Origin: Planctomycetaceae bacterium UBA4655
Lineage (GTDB): Bacteria; Planctomycetota; Planctomycetia; Pirellulales; UBA1268
Assembly (NCBI GenBank): GCA_002405515.1
Contig: DHLZ01000180.1
Location: 16,819 to 27,130 of the forward strand
DNA length: 10,312 bases
Reading direction: 5' to 3'
Shown in pieces: positions 1 through 6,500 of this stretch. How positions within the stretch are numbered: the first letter of the stretch is position 1; the number at the start of each line of letters is the position of its first letter. The position numbers were made by a program, and so were the translations under genes. The notes below the pieces were generated by a model, which was given only the letters and a program-made list of their open reading frames with translations, was not told where the DNA came from and made no database searches.

Positions 1-292
1 GCACCGCCTCGGGATCGACCACCCGTGCCCGCTGCTTCGACTGCACGTCCCGCACGATCGCCTCGGCCGCGGCGGGGCCCATGTCGGTGCGAACGAGCGT
101 GCGCCGCAGCTCCTCGAGGAAGCTCTCGTCGACGAGCCGTCCTTCCTTCTTGAAGAGGTCGCGGACGTCGGTGTTGAGCACCTGCACGGTCTTCGCGAGG
201 CCGGCCTTGAGCCGGTCGAGCATCCCGGCAGGCTTGCCGCCTTCCGCCGGTTTTTCACCCGCCCCCGACGTGCCGAATCCAAACCAGGCCAT
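1..292 (-). CDS. ftsY: FtsY, signal recognition particle receptor (5' part only)
   Basis: This is the N-terminal 97 codons of the SRP receptor GTPase, which docks ribosome-SRP complexes at the inner membrane for co-translational insertion. The reading begins MAWFGFGTSG, passes a short Gly/Pro/Lys-rich segment, and enters the helical N domain at about residue 24 with MLDRLKAGLAKTVQVL. It continues through LVDESFLEELRRTLVRTDMG and AAAEAIVRDVQ, the usual FtsY/Ffh N-domain pattern. The GTPase G domain lies outside the window. The acidic membrane-binding A domain of enterobacterial FtsY is absent, as in many bacteria with a short FtsY. The ATG at 292 is preceded by AGGGA six bases upstream, and this RBS overlaps the nusB stop codon. 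Only 10 bases separate it from nusB, so the two are probably co-transcribed. Ffh shares the N domain, but the start and the LFKKEGRLVDESFLEEL segment fit FtsY better. Confidence 0.9.
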   Translation of the reverse strand, partial: MAWFGFGTSGAGEKPAEGGKPAGMLDRLKAGLAKTVQVLNTDVRDLFKKEGRLVDESFLEELRRTLVRTDMGPAAAEAIVRDVQSKQRARVVDPEAV

Positions 293-302
293 CTGCTATC
301 CC

Positions 303-737
303 TTATCCCTTCGTCGAGGAGGTGGCGGCGGCCGCAAGTCCGCGGTCGGCGAGGAGCCGGCCGAGAATCCCCGCGACGAACTTCGGCGACGCGGTGCTCC
401 CGTACCGCTTCGCGAGTTCCACGCCCTCGTCGCAGGCGACCTTCGGAGGCGTGTCGGTGTGGAGGATCTCATGGCAGGCGACCCGCAAAATAGCCCGGTC
501 GGTCGCCGCCATTCTCGCGACCCGCCAGTTTTCGCTCGCCGCCTCGAGCACGGCGTCGATCTCGGCACGGTGGGCGAGCACGCCATCGACCAGACCGCGG
601 GCGAACGCCACGAGGCCGCGGGCCTTCAGGCGGCCCTCGAGAAACCGCGAAATCTCCTCGGGATCGACCGCGGGATTCATGTCGGCCTGGTAGGCCGCCT
701 GCATGGCGACCTCGCGGCCGCGGCTTCGTGTTGGCAT
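303..737 (-). CDS. nusB: Transcription antitermination factor NusB
   Basis: This 144-residue all-helical RNA-binding protein pairs with NusE (ribosomal protein S10) on boxA RNA to support antitermination of rRNA operons. The N-terminus MPTRSRGREVAMQAAYQADM matches the family's arginine-rich start followed by the A-x-Q-x-x-Y-Q helix. The C-terminal half holds the family hallmarks: VARMAATDRAILRVACHEI, a TPPKVACDEGVELAKRY segment near residues 98-114, and SPKFVAGILGRLL near residues 117-130. Length is typical. The frame stays open to 800, but the ATG at 737 is chosen because homology begins there and AGGA sits six bases upstream. The gene order ribH-nusB-ftsY agrees with the common bacterial ribH-nusB pairing. 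The gap to ribH is 135 bases and the gap to ftsY is 10 bases. Confidence 0.95.
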   Translation of the reverse strand: MPTRSRGREVAMQAAYQADMNPAVDPEEISRFLEGRLKARGLVAFARGLVDGVLAHRAEIDAVLEAASENWRVARMAATDRAILRVACHEILHTDTPPKVACDEGVELAKRYGSTASPKFVAGILGRLLADRGLAAAATSSTKG

Positions 738-872
738 CAGGGATCCTGAGGGAAAGGCAGTCGCAAGTTTACCGGACGTCCGCTCGGAGGGCTTCCTCAA
801 CTCCCCTCTCGGCTTGCGCCTCGGGCTTCCGTGTTGCGGGGTTGGGTTGCAGGGGGGAATCGTGGTTCCAGG
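738..872. other. Spacer between ribH and nusB
   Basis: This 135-base spacer holds the nusB ribosome binding site and a perfect 10-base palindrome CGGACGTCCG at 773-782. I find no convincing sigma-70 promoter on the minus strand. A TTGAGG and a TAAACT are present but lie 23 bases apart, too far for a normal spacer. There is no hairpin followed by a T run either. nusB is therefore probably transcribed from further upstream, or from a promoter I cannot recognise. Confidence 0.4.
744..747 (-). promoter_or_regulatory. Ribosome binding site of nusB
   Basis: On the minus strand the sequence reads TCAGGA, then six bases, then the ATG at 737. It supports the downstream start over the upstream extension of the same frame to 800. 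Several neighbours (polA, ribH, the HEAT gene) lack such a site, so its presence here is informative. Confidence 0.6.
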
Positions 873-1352
873 TCAGGACGGCGCGGAGATTGCGGCGGAG
901 AGACCGATCATGGCGATCGCCGCCTCGGCGCACTCGTGCCCCTTGTTGCCGTGGCCGCCGCCCGCCCTGGCGACCGCCTGGGCGAGCGTGTCGCAGGTGA
1001 GCACGCCGAAGACCACCGGGATGCCACGCGATCGTCCGCAGGCCTCGATGCCGGTGGCCGCGGCCTGCGCGATGTGCCGGTCGTGGCTCGTCTCGCCGCG
1101 GATGATCGCCCCGAGGCAGAGCACCGCCGCGTAGCGGCCGGTGGCCGCCAGCCGGTCGGCGGCGAAGGAAAGCTCGAAGGAGCCGGGCACCCAGGCGACG
1201 TCCACCGCGCCGTCGTCGATTCCCGCAGCCACGAGCGTGGCGACCGCCGCGTCGAGCAGCCGCGACGTGACCGGAGCGTTGTACCGCGAGACCGCGATGG
1301 CGACCCGGGTCGATGGCGGGATTTTCCCGGCGGGCTCGAGGGTGTTGGGCAT
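873..1352 (-). CDS. ribH: 6,7-dimethyl-8-ribityllumazine synthase RibH
   Basis: This 159-residue protein is the beta subunit of riboflavin synthase. It condenses 5-amino-6-ribitylamino-uracil with 3,4-dihydroxy-2-butanone 4-phosphate to give the lumazine precursor of riboflavin, normally as a pentamer or a 60-mer capsid in the cytosol. Visible motifs are VAIAVSRYNAPVTSRLL (residues 17-33, with Tyr where Phe or Trp is usual), WVPGSFEL (54-61), LGAIIRGETSHDRHIA (80-95, containing the catalytic-region His), IPVVFGVLTCDTLAQA (111-126) and a C-terminal GNKGHECAEAAIAMI (135-149). The ATG at 1352 lies 11 bases after the rho stop codon. No strong Shine-Dalgarno is seen, which suggests read-through from rho transcription and perhaps translational reinitiation. 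The other riboflavin genes are not in the window. Confidence 0.95.
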   Translation of the reverse strand: MPNTLEPAGKIPPSTRVAIAVSRYNAPVTSRLLDAAVATLVAAGIDDGAVDVAWVPGSFELSFAADRLAATGRYAAVLCLGAIIRGETSHDRHIAQAAATGIEACGRSRGIPVVFGVLTCDTLAQAVARAGGGHGNKGHECAEAAIAMIGLSAAISAPS

Positions 1353-1363
1353 CGAAGGGACCG

Positions 1364-2818
1364 CTACGACTTGAGGCTCATGAGGAACTCGGAATTCGAC
1401 TTCGTCTTCGCGAGGCGGTTCACGAGCAGTTCCATCGCGTCGGGCGGATTCATCTCGCTGAGCACCCGTCGCAGCACGCTGATGCGGCGATACTCGTCGG
1501 GCTCGAGCAGCATCTCCTCGCGGCGGGTGCCGGAGCGGTTGATGTCGATCGCCGGCCAGACCCGCTTGTCGACGAGCCGACGGTCGAGCACGATCTCGAG
1601 GTTGCCCGTGCCCTTGAACTCCTCGAAGATCACGTCGTCCATCTTGCTGCCGGTGTCGACGAGCGCCGTCGCGATGATCGTGAGCGAGCCCCCCTCCTCC
1701 ACCTTCCGGGCGCTGCCGAAGAACCGCTTCGGCCGCTGGAGCGCATTGGAATCGACGCCGCCGGAGAGGATCTTGCCGGAGTTGGGCACCTCCGAATTCC
1801 AGGCCCGCGCGAGCCTGGTGATCGAATCGAGGAAGATGACGACGTCGCGGCCGTATTCGACGAGCCGCTTGGCCTTCTCGATGACCATCTCGGCCACCTG
1901 CACGTGTCGGCTCGCATTCTCGTCGAACGTGGAGCTGATCACCTCGCAGTTGGGCCCCTTCACCTGGCGCTCCATGTCCGTGACCTCTTCCGGCCGCTCG
2001 TCGATCAGCAGCATGATCACGAAGGCGTCGGGGTAGTTGTGGAGCACGGCTTTGGCCATCTTCTGCAGCAGGATCGTCTTTCCGGCCCGGGGCGGACTGA
2101 CGATGAGTCCGCGCTGTCCGAACCCGATCGGCACGACGAGATCGACCACCCGCGTGGAGAGCTCTTCGGCCGCGGTCTCCATCACGATCCGCTCGTCGGG
2201 ATGGAGGGGCGTGAGGTCGTCGAAGAAGACGCGGGTCGAGAGCTTGGCGGGATCCTCGCCGTTGATCGCCTCGACCCGGAGGAGGGCGAAGTACCGCTCG
2301 CTCTCCTTCGGCGGCCGGATTTGGCCGGCGATGTTCATGCCCGTGCGGAGGCCGAACCGCCTGATCTGGCTGGGGGAGACGTAGATGTCGTCGGGGCAGG
2401 AGAGGTAGTGGTAGTCGGGGCTCCGCAGGAATCCGAAGCCGTCCGGCAGGATCTCGAGCGTCCCCTCGCCGAACATCAGCCCGTTGAACTTCACCCGCTC
2501 CTTGAGGATCCGGAAGACGAGCTCGTTCTTCTTGACGCCCGTCACATCGCCGAGCTGCTCCTTCCTCGCCAGATCGATCAGCTCCGGCATGCTCATCCGC
2601 TGGAGGCCGCTGAGGTGGGTGTCGCCCTGCTTGATCGCCTCGTAGCGGTCGCGGGGCTGCGCGTCGCCCGATTGCACCTCCTGCGCGATCTCCTCGGCGA
2701 TCGAGAGAGGTTCTTCGGAGACGTCCGTGCCCTCGGAAGGCGAAGGGGTCGCCTGCGGGCGGCCACCGTTTGGCTTGACGCGGTCTCGGTCCGGCTGGAG
2801 GTGGTCGGGGTCGGGCAT
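1364..2818 (-). CDS. rho: Transcription termination factor Rho
   Basis: This 484-residue protein is the hexameric RNA-dependent ATPase and helicase that ends transcription at rut sites. Residues 1-60 are a variable, charged extension. The Rho_N helical domain follows at about 75-106 (MPELIDLARKEQL … KKNELVFRILK). The cold-shock-like primary RNA-binding domain is at about 118-187 (EGTLEILPDGFGFLRS … DDIYVSPSQIRRFGLRTG). The RecA-like ATPase has Walker A SPPRAGKT at 241-248 (APPKAGKT is commoner), a conserved LIDERPEEVTDM at 271-282, Walker B VVIFLDSITRLARAWN at 326-341 and the secondary RNA-binding loop at about 351-366. The conserved WPAIDINRSGTRREE lies near the C-terminus. The ATG at 2818 has GAGGA four bases upstream. 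rho follows coaE after a structured 173-base leader and is followed closely by ribH. Autogenous control is likely from the leader (see separate entries). Confidence 0.98.
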   Translation of the reverse strand: MPDPDHLQPDRDRVKPNGGRPQATPSPSEGTDVSEEPLSIAEEIAQEVQSGDAQPRDRYEAIKQGDTHLSGLQRMSMPELIDLARKEQLGDVTGVKKNELVFRILKERVKFNGLMFGEGTLEILPDGFGFLRSPDYHYLSCPDDIYVSPSQIRRFGLRTGMNIAGQIRPPKESERYFALLRVEAINGEDPAKLSTRVFFDDLTPLHPDERIVMETAAEELSTRVVDLVVPIGFGQRGLIVSPPRAGKTILLQKMAKAVLHNYPDAFVIMLLIDERPEEVTDMERQVKGPNCEVISSTFDENASRHVQVAEMVIEKAKRLVEYGRDVVIFLDSITRLARAWNSEVPNSGKILSGGVDSNALQRPKRFFGSARKVEEGGSLTIIATALVDTGSKMDDVIFEEFKGTGNLEIVLDRRLVDKRVWPAIDINRSGTRREEMLLEPDEYRRISVLRRVLSEMNPPDAMELLVNRLAKTKSNSEFLMSLKS

Positions 2819-2837
2819 GGAATCCTCGAACGCGGCG

Positions 2838-2874
2838 GGCGTGGGTGTGTGGCTCAGGGTGGGAGAAAGGAGTC
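2838..2874 (-). promoter_or_regulatory. C-rich, G-poor tract, possible rut site in the rho leader
   Basis: On the minus strand this 37-base stretch contains 20 C and only 4 G, with many pyrimidine-C steps (CTCCTTTCTCCCACCC, then CCACACACCCACGCC). This is the composition expected of a Rho loading site, and it stands out in a genome that is otherwise rich in both G and C. It ends about 20 bases before the rho start codon. The assignment rests on composition alone. Confidence 0.4.
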
Positions 2875-2885
2875 GCGTTCGGGTA

Positions 2886-2934
2886 GGCAGGAAAAGTCGT
2901 CACTCCGCCCGTCCTGCCGCGTTGCACGGCAGGA
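2886..2934 (-). repeat. Three alternating complementary segments (mutually exclusive hairpins)
   Basis: Read as RNA from the minus strand, the order is TCCTGCC (2934-2928), GGCAGGA (2918-2912) and TCCTGCC (2892-2886). The first two form an 8-base-pair stem TCCTGCCG/CGGCAGGA with a 7-base loop. The second and third can pair instead across 19 bases. Only one pairing can form at a time, the usual geometry of an attenuator or RNA switch. A TTTT run at 2893-2896 (minus strand, partly within the third arm's flank) lies 5' of the last segment, not after a stem, so neither hairpin is a textbook intrinsic terminator. The first hairpin could also serve as a 3'-end structure for coaE. Confidence 0.5.
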
Positions 2935-2991
2935 ACCGCTCTGAGGGCGAGGCTGAACCCCTCGGCCGCACAGCAGGAGCGACCCGGCCGT

Positions 2992-3618
2992 TCACCGGCC
3001 CATGGTCCCCAGCAGCTGATCGACCAGCCGCGAAGTATAGCGCACGTCCCCCGACGTATCCAGAAAGTTCGCCGGCGGCGGGCGTTCGTCGGTCTCCCGT
3101 GCCCCCGGGCGGGACCGGCTGCGGGCCCAGGCGGCATCGCGGGCCTCGATTTCGGTGGCGTCCCAGCCGCGTGCCGCCAGCCGCGCCCGCCGCACCGGCT
3201 CGTCGCAGACGACCTCCACCACGTGCGTGCAGCGGTGTGTGAGGCCTGATTTCAGGAGGAGCGGAACGTCGAGAACGACCGGCCGGGACGGCTCGGCCGC
3301 GGAACGCGCGTCGAGGATGGCGTTGATCCGGGCGGCCACCCGCGGGTGGATGATCGCCTCGAGGTCCTCGAGCGAAGCGGCATGCTCGGCCGTCGGCCCG
3401 AAGACCAGCTTCGCGAGCTTTCGTCGATCGACCGAACCGTCGGCCGCGACCACGCCGGGGCCGAACCTCCCCGAGACGAGGCGGCCCACCTCCGGCTCGG
3501 CGAGCAGCTCGTGGGCGATCCGGTCGGCATCGACGACGAACGCCCCGCGGTCGGCGAACAGGCCCGCGACCGTGGACTTCCCCGCGCCGATCCTGCCGGT
3601 CAGCCCCACGACGATCAT
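2992..3618 (-). CDS. coaE: Dephospho-CoA kinase CoaE
   Basis: This 208-residue P-loop kinase phosphorylates the 3'-hydroxyl of dephospho-CoA with ATP, the last step of coenzyme A synthesis. Visible features are the Walker A region GLTGRIGAGKSTVAGLFADRG (residues 5-25, with Arg-Ile replacing the usual Gly-Ile), the substrate-contact segment VVDADRIAHELL (28-39), LAKLVFGP (68-75), IIHPRVAARI (89-98) and VVLDVPLLLKSGL (114-126). The region after RLAARGWDATEIEARDAAW carries an Arg/Pro-rich stretch of roughly eight extra residues where family members usually have A-Q-x-x-x-x-x-K. It then rejoins the family at FLDTSGD (185-191). The ATG at 3618 overlaps the polA stop as ATGA and has GGGGAG five bases upstream, which favours translational coupling. 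A second ATG five codons upstream is possible. Confidence 0.93.
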   Translation of the reverse strand: MIVVGLTGRIGAGKSTVAGLFADRGAFVVDADRIAHELLAEPEVGRLVSGRFGPGVVAADGSVDRRKLAKLVFGPTAEHAASLEDLEAIIHPRVAARINAILDARSAAEPSRPVVLDVPLLLKSGLTHRCTHVVEVVCDEPVRRARLAARGWDATEIEARDAAWARSRSRPGARETDERPPPANFLDTSGDVRYTSRLVDQLLGTMGR

Positions 3619-6464
3619 TCCGTCTCCCCGCATTCGTCCCAGGTGCGGCCGTCGCTCACCGAAACCTCCAGAGGGACGTCCAGCCGCATCGCCGAACGCA
3701 TCTCGTCGGTGACGATGCGACGCATCCGCTGCACGTCCGCCTCGGGGCTCTCGAGCACGAGCTCGTCGTGGATTTGGAGCACGAGCCGTGCCGGCGAGCC
3801 CGCCGCGCGGACCGCCCGCTCCACCCGCAGCATCGCGAGCTTGATGAGATCCGCCGCCGAGCCCTGCACGGCCGTGTTGATCGCGGTCCGCTCCGGCAGC
3901 GTCAGCGAGAACGTGCCGGACGAATCCCGGCGCCTCTCCCTCGGCCGCACGCCGGCGATCGACCTGCGGCGACCGAGGATCGTCGTCACGTGGCCGTCGG
4001 CGAGGCAGCGGTCGAGCAGGTCGTCCATGAAGGCGGCGGCGCCCGCAAAGGTGCGAAAGTAGTTCGTGCGGAAGGCCGCGGCCTCGAGCGGCGTGATCGA
4101 CAGGGCCTTGGCGAGGCCGAACCCGCTCTGACCGTAGAGGATGCCGAAGTTCACCGCCTTCGCGATCCGCCGCATCTCGGGCGTCACCTCGTCGGCCGCG
4201 GCCGAGAAGACGGCGATGGCGGTGCGGGTATGGATGTCCTCCCCCTTCGCGAACGCCTCCCGCATCGCCGCGTCGTGGGAGAGGTGGGCGAGGATTCGCA
4301 GCTCGATCTGCGAGTAGTCGGCCGACACGAACCGCCAGTCGTCCCCGCGGGGCAGGAATGCCGAGCGGATCTCGCGGCCCTCGCGGGTGCGGATCGGGAT
4401 GTTCTGCAGGTTCGGGTCGCTCGACGACAGCCGGCCGGTGGCCGTGACGGTCTGGTTGAACGACGTGTGGATGCGACCGCCCGTCGGCTCGACGAGCTTC
4501 GGCAGGGCGTCCACGTAGGTGCTCTTGAGCTTCGAGTACTGGCGGTGCTCGAGCAGCTTGGCGGGGAGCGGATGGAGCGGCGCGAGCTCCTCGAGCACCT
4601 CGGCGTCGGTGCTCGGGCCGGTCTTCGTCCGCTTCACGACCGGCAGGCCGAGCTCGTCGAAGAGGACCTTCCGGACCTGCACGGGCGAGAGGATCGAGAA
4701 CGGATGGCCCGCGAGGGCGTGGATCTCCTGCTCGAGCGTCGCGATCCTCTCGGCATACCGTTCCGAAAGCCGCTCGAGGAGCGGGACGTCGATCCGCACC
4801 CCCTCCCACTCCATGCCGGCGAGCACCGCCACGAGCGGCATCTCGACCTCGCGAAAGAGCCGTGAAAGCCCGGCCGATTCGAGCGAGTCCTCGAGCCGTT
4901 CGGCGACGGCCACGGCGAGCGAGACGCCCATCGCCGCGGTCGGGGCGTCGGCCGGCCGCTCGACCGCCGCCGCGTCCGCCGCCGGCAGTCCCGCGTTCCT
5001 CGCCGCAATCTCGACGAGCGTGTGGTTCCGCTCTCCCGCATCGAGCAGATAGGCCGCGACGAGCGTGTCGAAGCCGAGCCCGTCGAGCTCGATGCCGAGC
5101 GGACGCAGCCAGACCGCCTGCCGCTTCAGGTCGTGTCCGCGGATGATCACCGCCGGGTCGGCGAGCAGGTCGCGAAACCGCCTTCCTCCGGGGCCGGCGG
5201 CTTCCGAAAAGAGCGGCGCGGGCACGAAGTGGATCCCCTCGCCGACGAGCGTGGCGATGCCGGCCGGCGGGTCGAGAAAGCCCGCCGAAGAAGGCTTTGC
5301 GACGGCGATGGCGACTGTGCCCGCCCGTCGGATGCTCTCGGAGACCGCGTCGAGGGCCCCGTCGTCGGCGATCGTGTCGAAGCTCGGGCAGGCGAGCTCG
5401 GTCGCGGGCACAATCGCCGCCGCCCCCGGAGAGGCGGCAGCGGCCGCCGCGGGTTCGCCCGGCCCGGCCTGCGATGCCGCGAGGGCCTTCGCCTTTTCGA
5501 GCAGGCTCTTGAAACCCATCTCGCGGAAGAACTCGACGAGCCCTGCGGCGTCGGGCGTCGGCCGGTGGGCGGCCTGCCAGGGAATCACCACCGGCACCCC
5601 GCGATGGAGCTCCACGAGACGGCGGCCCGCGAGAGCGGTCGCCCCGTGGCTCCGCAGGTTCTCGCCGCGTTTCTTGCCGGGCACCTCGCCGGAGTGCGCG
5701 AGCACCTCGTCGAGCGTGCCGAACTTTCCGAGCAGCTCCGACGCGATCTTCGGACCGATGAGCGGCACGCCGGGCACGTTGTCGACCGCGTCGCCGACGA
5801 GGGCGAGGAAGTCGACGACCTGGTCGGGCCGGATGCCCCACTCCGCCTGCAGTTCCGCCTCCCCGAAGGGCTCGCCGGTCCGCAGATTGAGCAGCTTCAC
5901 GTGGGGGCCGAGCAGCTGCCTGGCGTCCTTGTCGCTCGTGGCGAGCGTGCAGTCGGCGCCGGCGGCGGCCGACACCGTGGCGATGGTCGCGAGCATGTCG
6001 TCGGCCTCGTAGCCGGCGACCTCGAGCAGCGGGATCCGCATCAGCGCGACGAGCCTGCGGACGAGATCGATCTGGGGCACGAGGTCCTCCGGCATCGCCG
6101 CGCGCGTCGCTTTGTAGTCCGCGAACTGCTCGTGCCGAAAGGTCGGCCCCGGCGGGTCGATCGCGCAAAACATGTAGTCGGGCCGCCGCTTCTCCAGGAT
6201 GTCGAGCAGGTCGCGGGAGAAGCCGAACACGGCTGAAACGGGCGTCCCCTGCGGGTTCGTCATCTCGGGGAGCGCGTGGAAGAGCTGGTAGACGCGGGAG
6301 AGCACGTCGAATACGAACACGCTCCTGCCCGGCAGGTCGGGCGGCGCGGACGTCGCGCCGTCGGCCGCTTCGTCGGGAAACATCGTCGCTGGAAACAGGG
6401 ACGCCGGAACCGGGGGCCCAGGAACCTCTGGCCCGGGAAACAGTGACTTTGAGGCGGCCTTCAT
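3615..6464 (-). CDS. polA: DNA polymerase I (5' nuclease + polymerase, degenerate proofreading domain)
   Basis: This 949-residue repair and Okazaki-fragment polymerase acts on chromosomal DNA. Residues 1-47 are a low-complexity Pro/Phe-rich leader. The 5'-3' nuclease domain (about 48-320) keeps its acidic residues: D53, D103, E153/D155/D156, D178/D180 and D225/D228, plus the helix-3-turn-helix at VPGVPLIGPKIASELL. The middle domain (about 355-525) has the 3'-5' exonuclease fold pattern but lacks the catalytic acids (see findings). The polymerase domain (about 540-949) is intact: motif A SADYSQIELR (D716, E721), motif B RRIAKAVNFGILYG (R765, K769, F773, Y777) and motif C QIHDELVLE (H899, D900, E901). 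It starts 36 bases after the diadenylate cyclase-like gene and overlaps coaE by four bases. The start is uncertain. No RBS precedes 6464, codons 1-30 use many T/A-ending codons unlike the rest, and an ATG at 6383 is an alternative. Confidence 0.97.
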   Translation of the reverse strand: MKAASKSLFPGPEVPGPPVPASLFPATMFPDEAADGATSAPPDLPGRSVFVFDVLSRVYQLFHALPEMTNPQGTPVSAVFGFSRDLLDILEKRRPDYMFCAIDPPGPTFRHEQFADYKATRAAMPEDLVPQIDLVRRLVALMRIPLLEVAGYEADDMLATIATVSAAAGADCTLATSDKDARQLLGPHVKLLNLRTGEPFGEAELQAEWGIRPDQVVDFLALVGDAVDNVPGVPLIGPKIASELLGKFGTLDEVLAHSGEVPGKKRGENLRSHGATALAGRRLVELHRGVPVVIPWQAAHRPTPDAAGLVEFFREMGFKSLLEKAKALAASQAGPGEPAAAAAASPGAAAIVPATELACPSFDTIADDGALDAVSESIRRAGTVAIAVAKPSSAGFLDPPAGIATLVGEGIHFVPAPLFSEAAGPGGRRFRDLLADPAVIIRGHDLKRQAVWLRPLGIELDGLGFDTLVAAYLLDAGERNHTLVEIAARNAGLPAADAAAVERPADAPTAAMGVSLAVAVAERLEDSLESAGLSRLFREVEMPLVAVLAGMEWEGVRIDVPLLERLSERYAERIATLEQEIHALAGHPFSILSPVQVRKVLFDELGLPVVKRTKTGPSTDAEVLEELAPLHPLPAKLLEHRQYSKLKSTYVDALPKLVEPTGGRIHTSFNQTVTATGRLSSSDPNLQNIPIRTREGREIRSAFLPRGDDWRFVSADYSQIELRILAHLSHDAAMREAFAKGEDIHTRTAIAVFSAAADEVTPEMRRIAKAVNFGILYGQSGFGLAKALSITPLEAAAFRTNYFRTFAGAAAFMDDLLDRCLADGHVTTILGRRRSIAGVRPRERRRDSSGTFSLTLPERTAINTAVQGSAADLIKLAMLRVERAVRAAGSPARLVLQIHDELVLESPEADVQRMRRIVTDEMRSAMRLDVPLEVSVSDGRTWDECGETE

Positions 6465-6500
6465 GTCGTGCGGGTGGCCCCGAGGTCGTTCCGGACGGCG

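Larger units (their letters stand above)
2819..2991 (-). promoter_or_regulatory. rho leader region (candidate autoregulatory 5' UTR)
   Basis: This is the 173-base interval between the coaE stop and the rho ATG. Read on the minus strand it holds, in order, a set of mutually complementary 7-base segments, a C-rich and G-poor tract, and the GAGGA ribosome binding site of rho. No clear -35/-10 pair was recognised, so the transcript may come from the polA-coaE unit or from an unrecognised promoter. In Escherichia coli, rho is known to be autoregulated by Rho-dependent attenuation in its leader. The layout here is compatible with that, but function is inferred only from sequence. Confidence 0.45.

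Noticed and set aside
773..782. Palindrome CGGACGTCCG between ribH and nusB as an operator
   Set aside because: It is a 10-base GC-rich palindrome, which is common by chance in this composition, with no second copy nearby.
1313..2944. Long plus-strand open frame of about 543 codons opposite rho
   Set aside because: It is the antisense of a clear rho gene, has low-complexity Arg/Asp/Leu-rich composition and no recognisable domain. High third-position GC in rho produces stop-free antisense frames.
873..3137. Minus-strand open frame of 754 codons spanning rho and ribH
   Set aside because: Only its last 159 codons (RibH) are real. The upstream part overlaps rho and coaE out of frame and is Arg/Pro/Gly-rich, as expected of a shifted high-GC frame. 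It is not a fusion protein.
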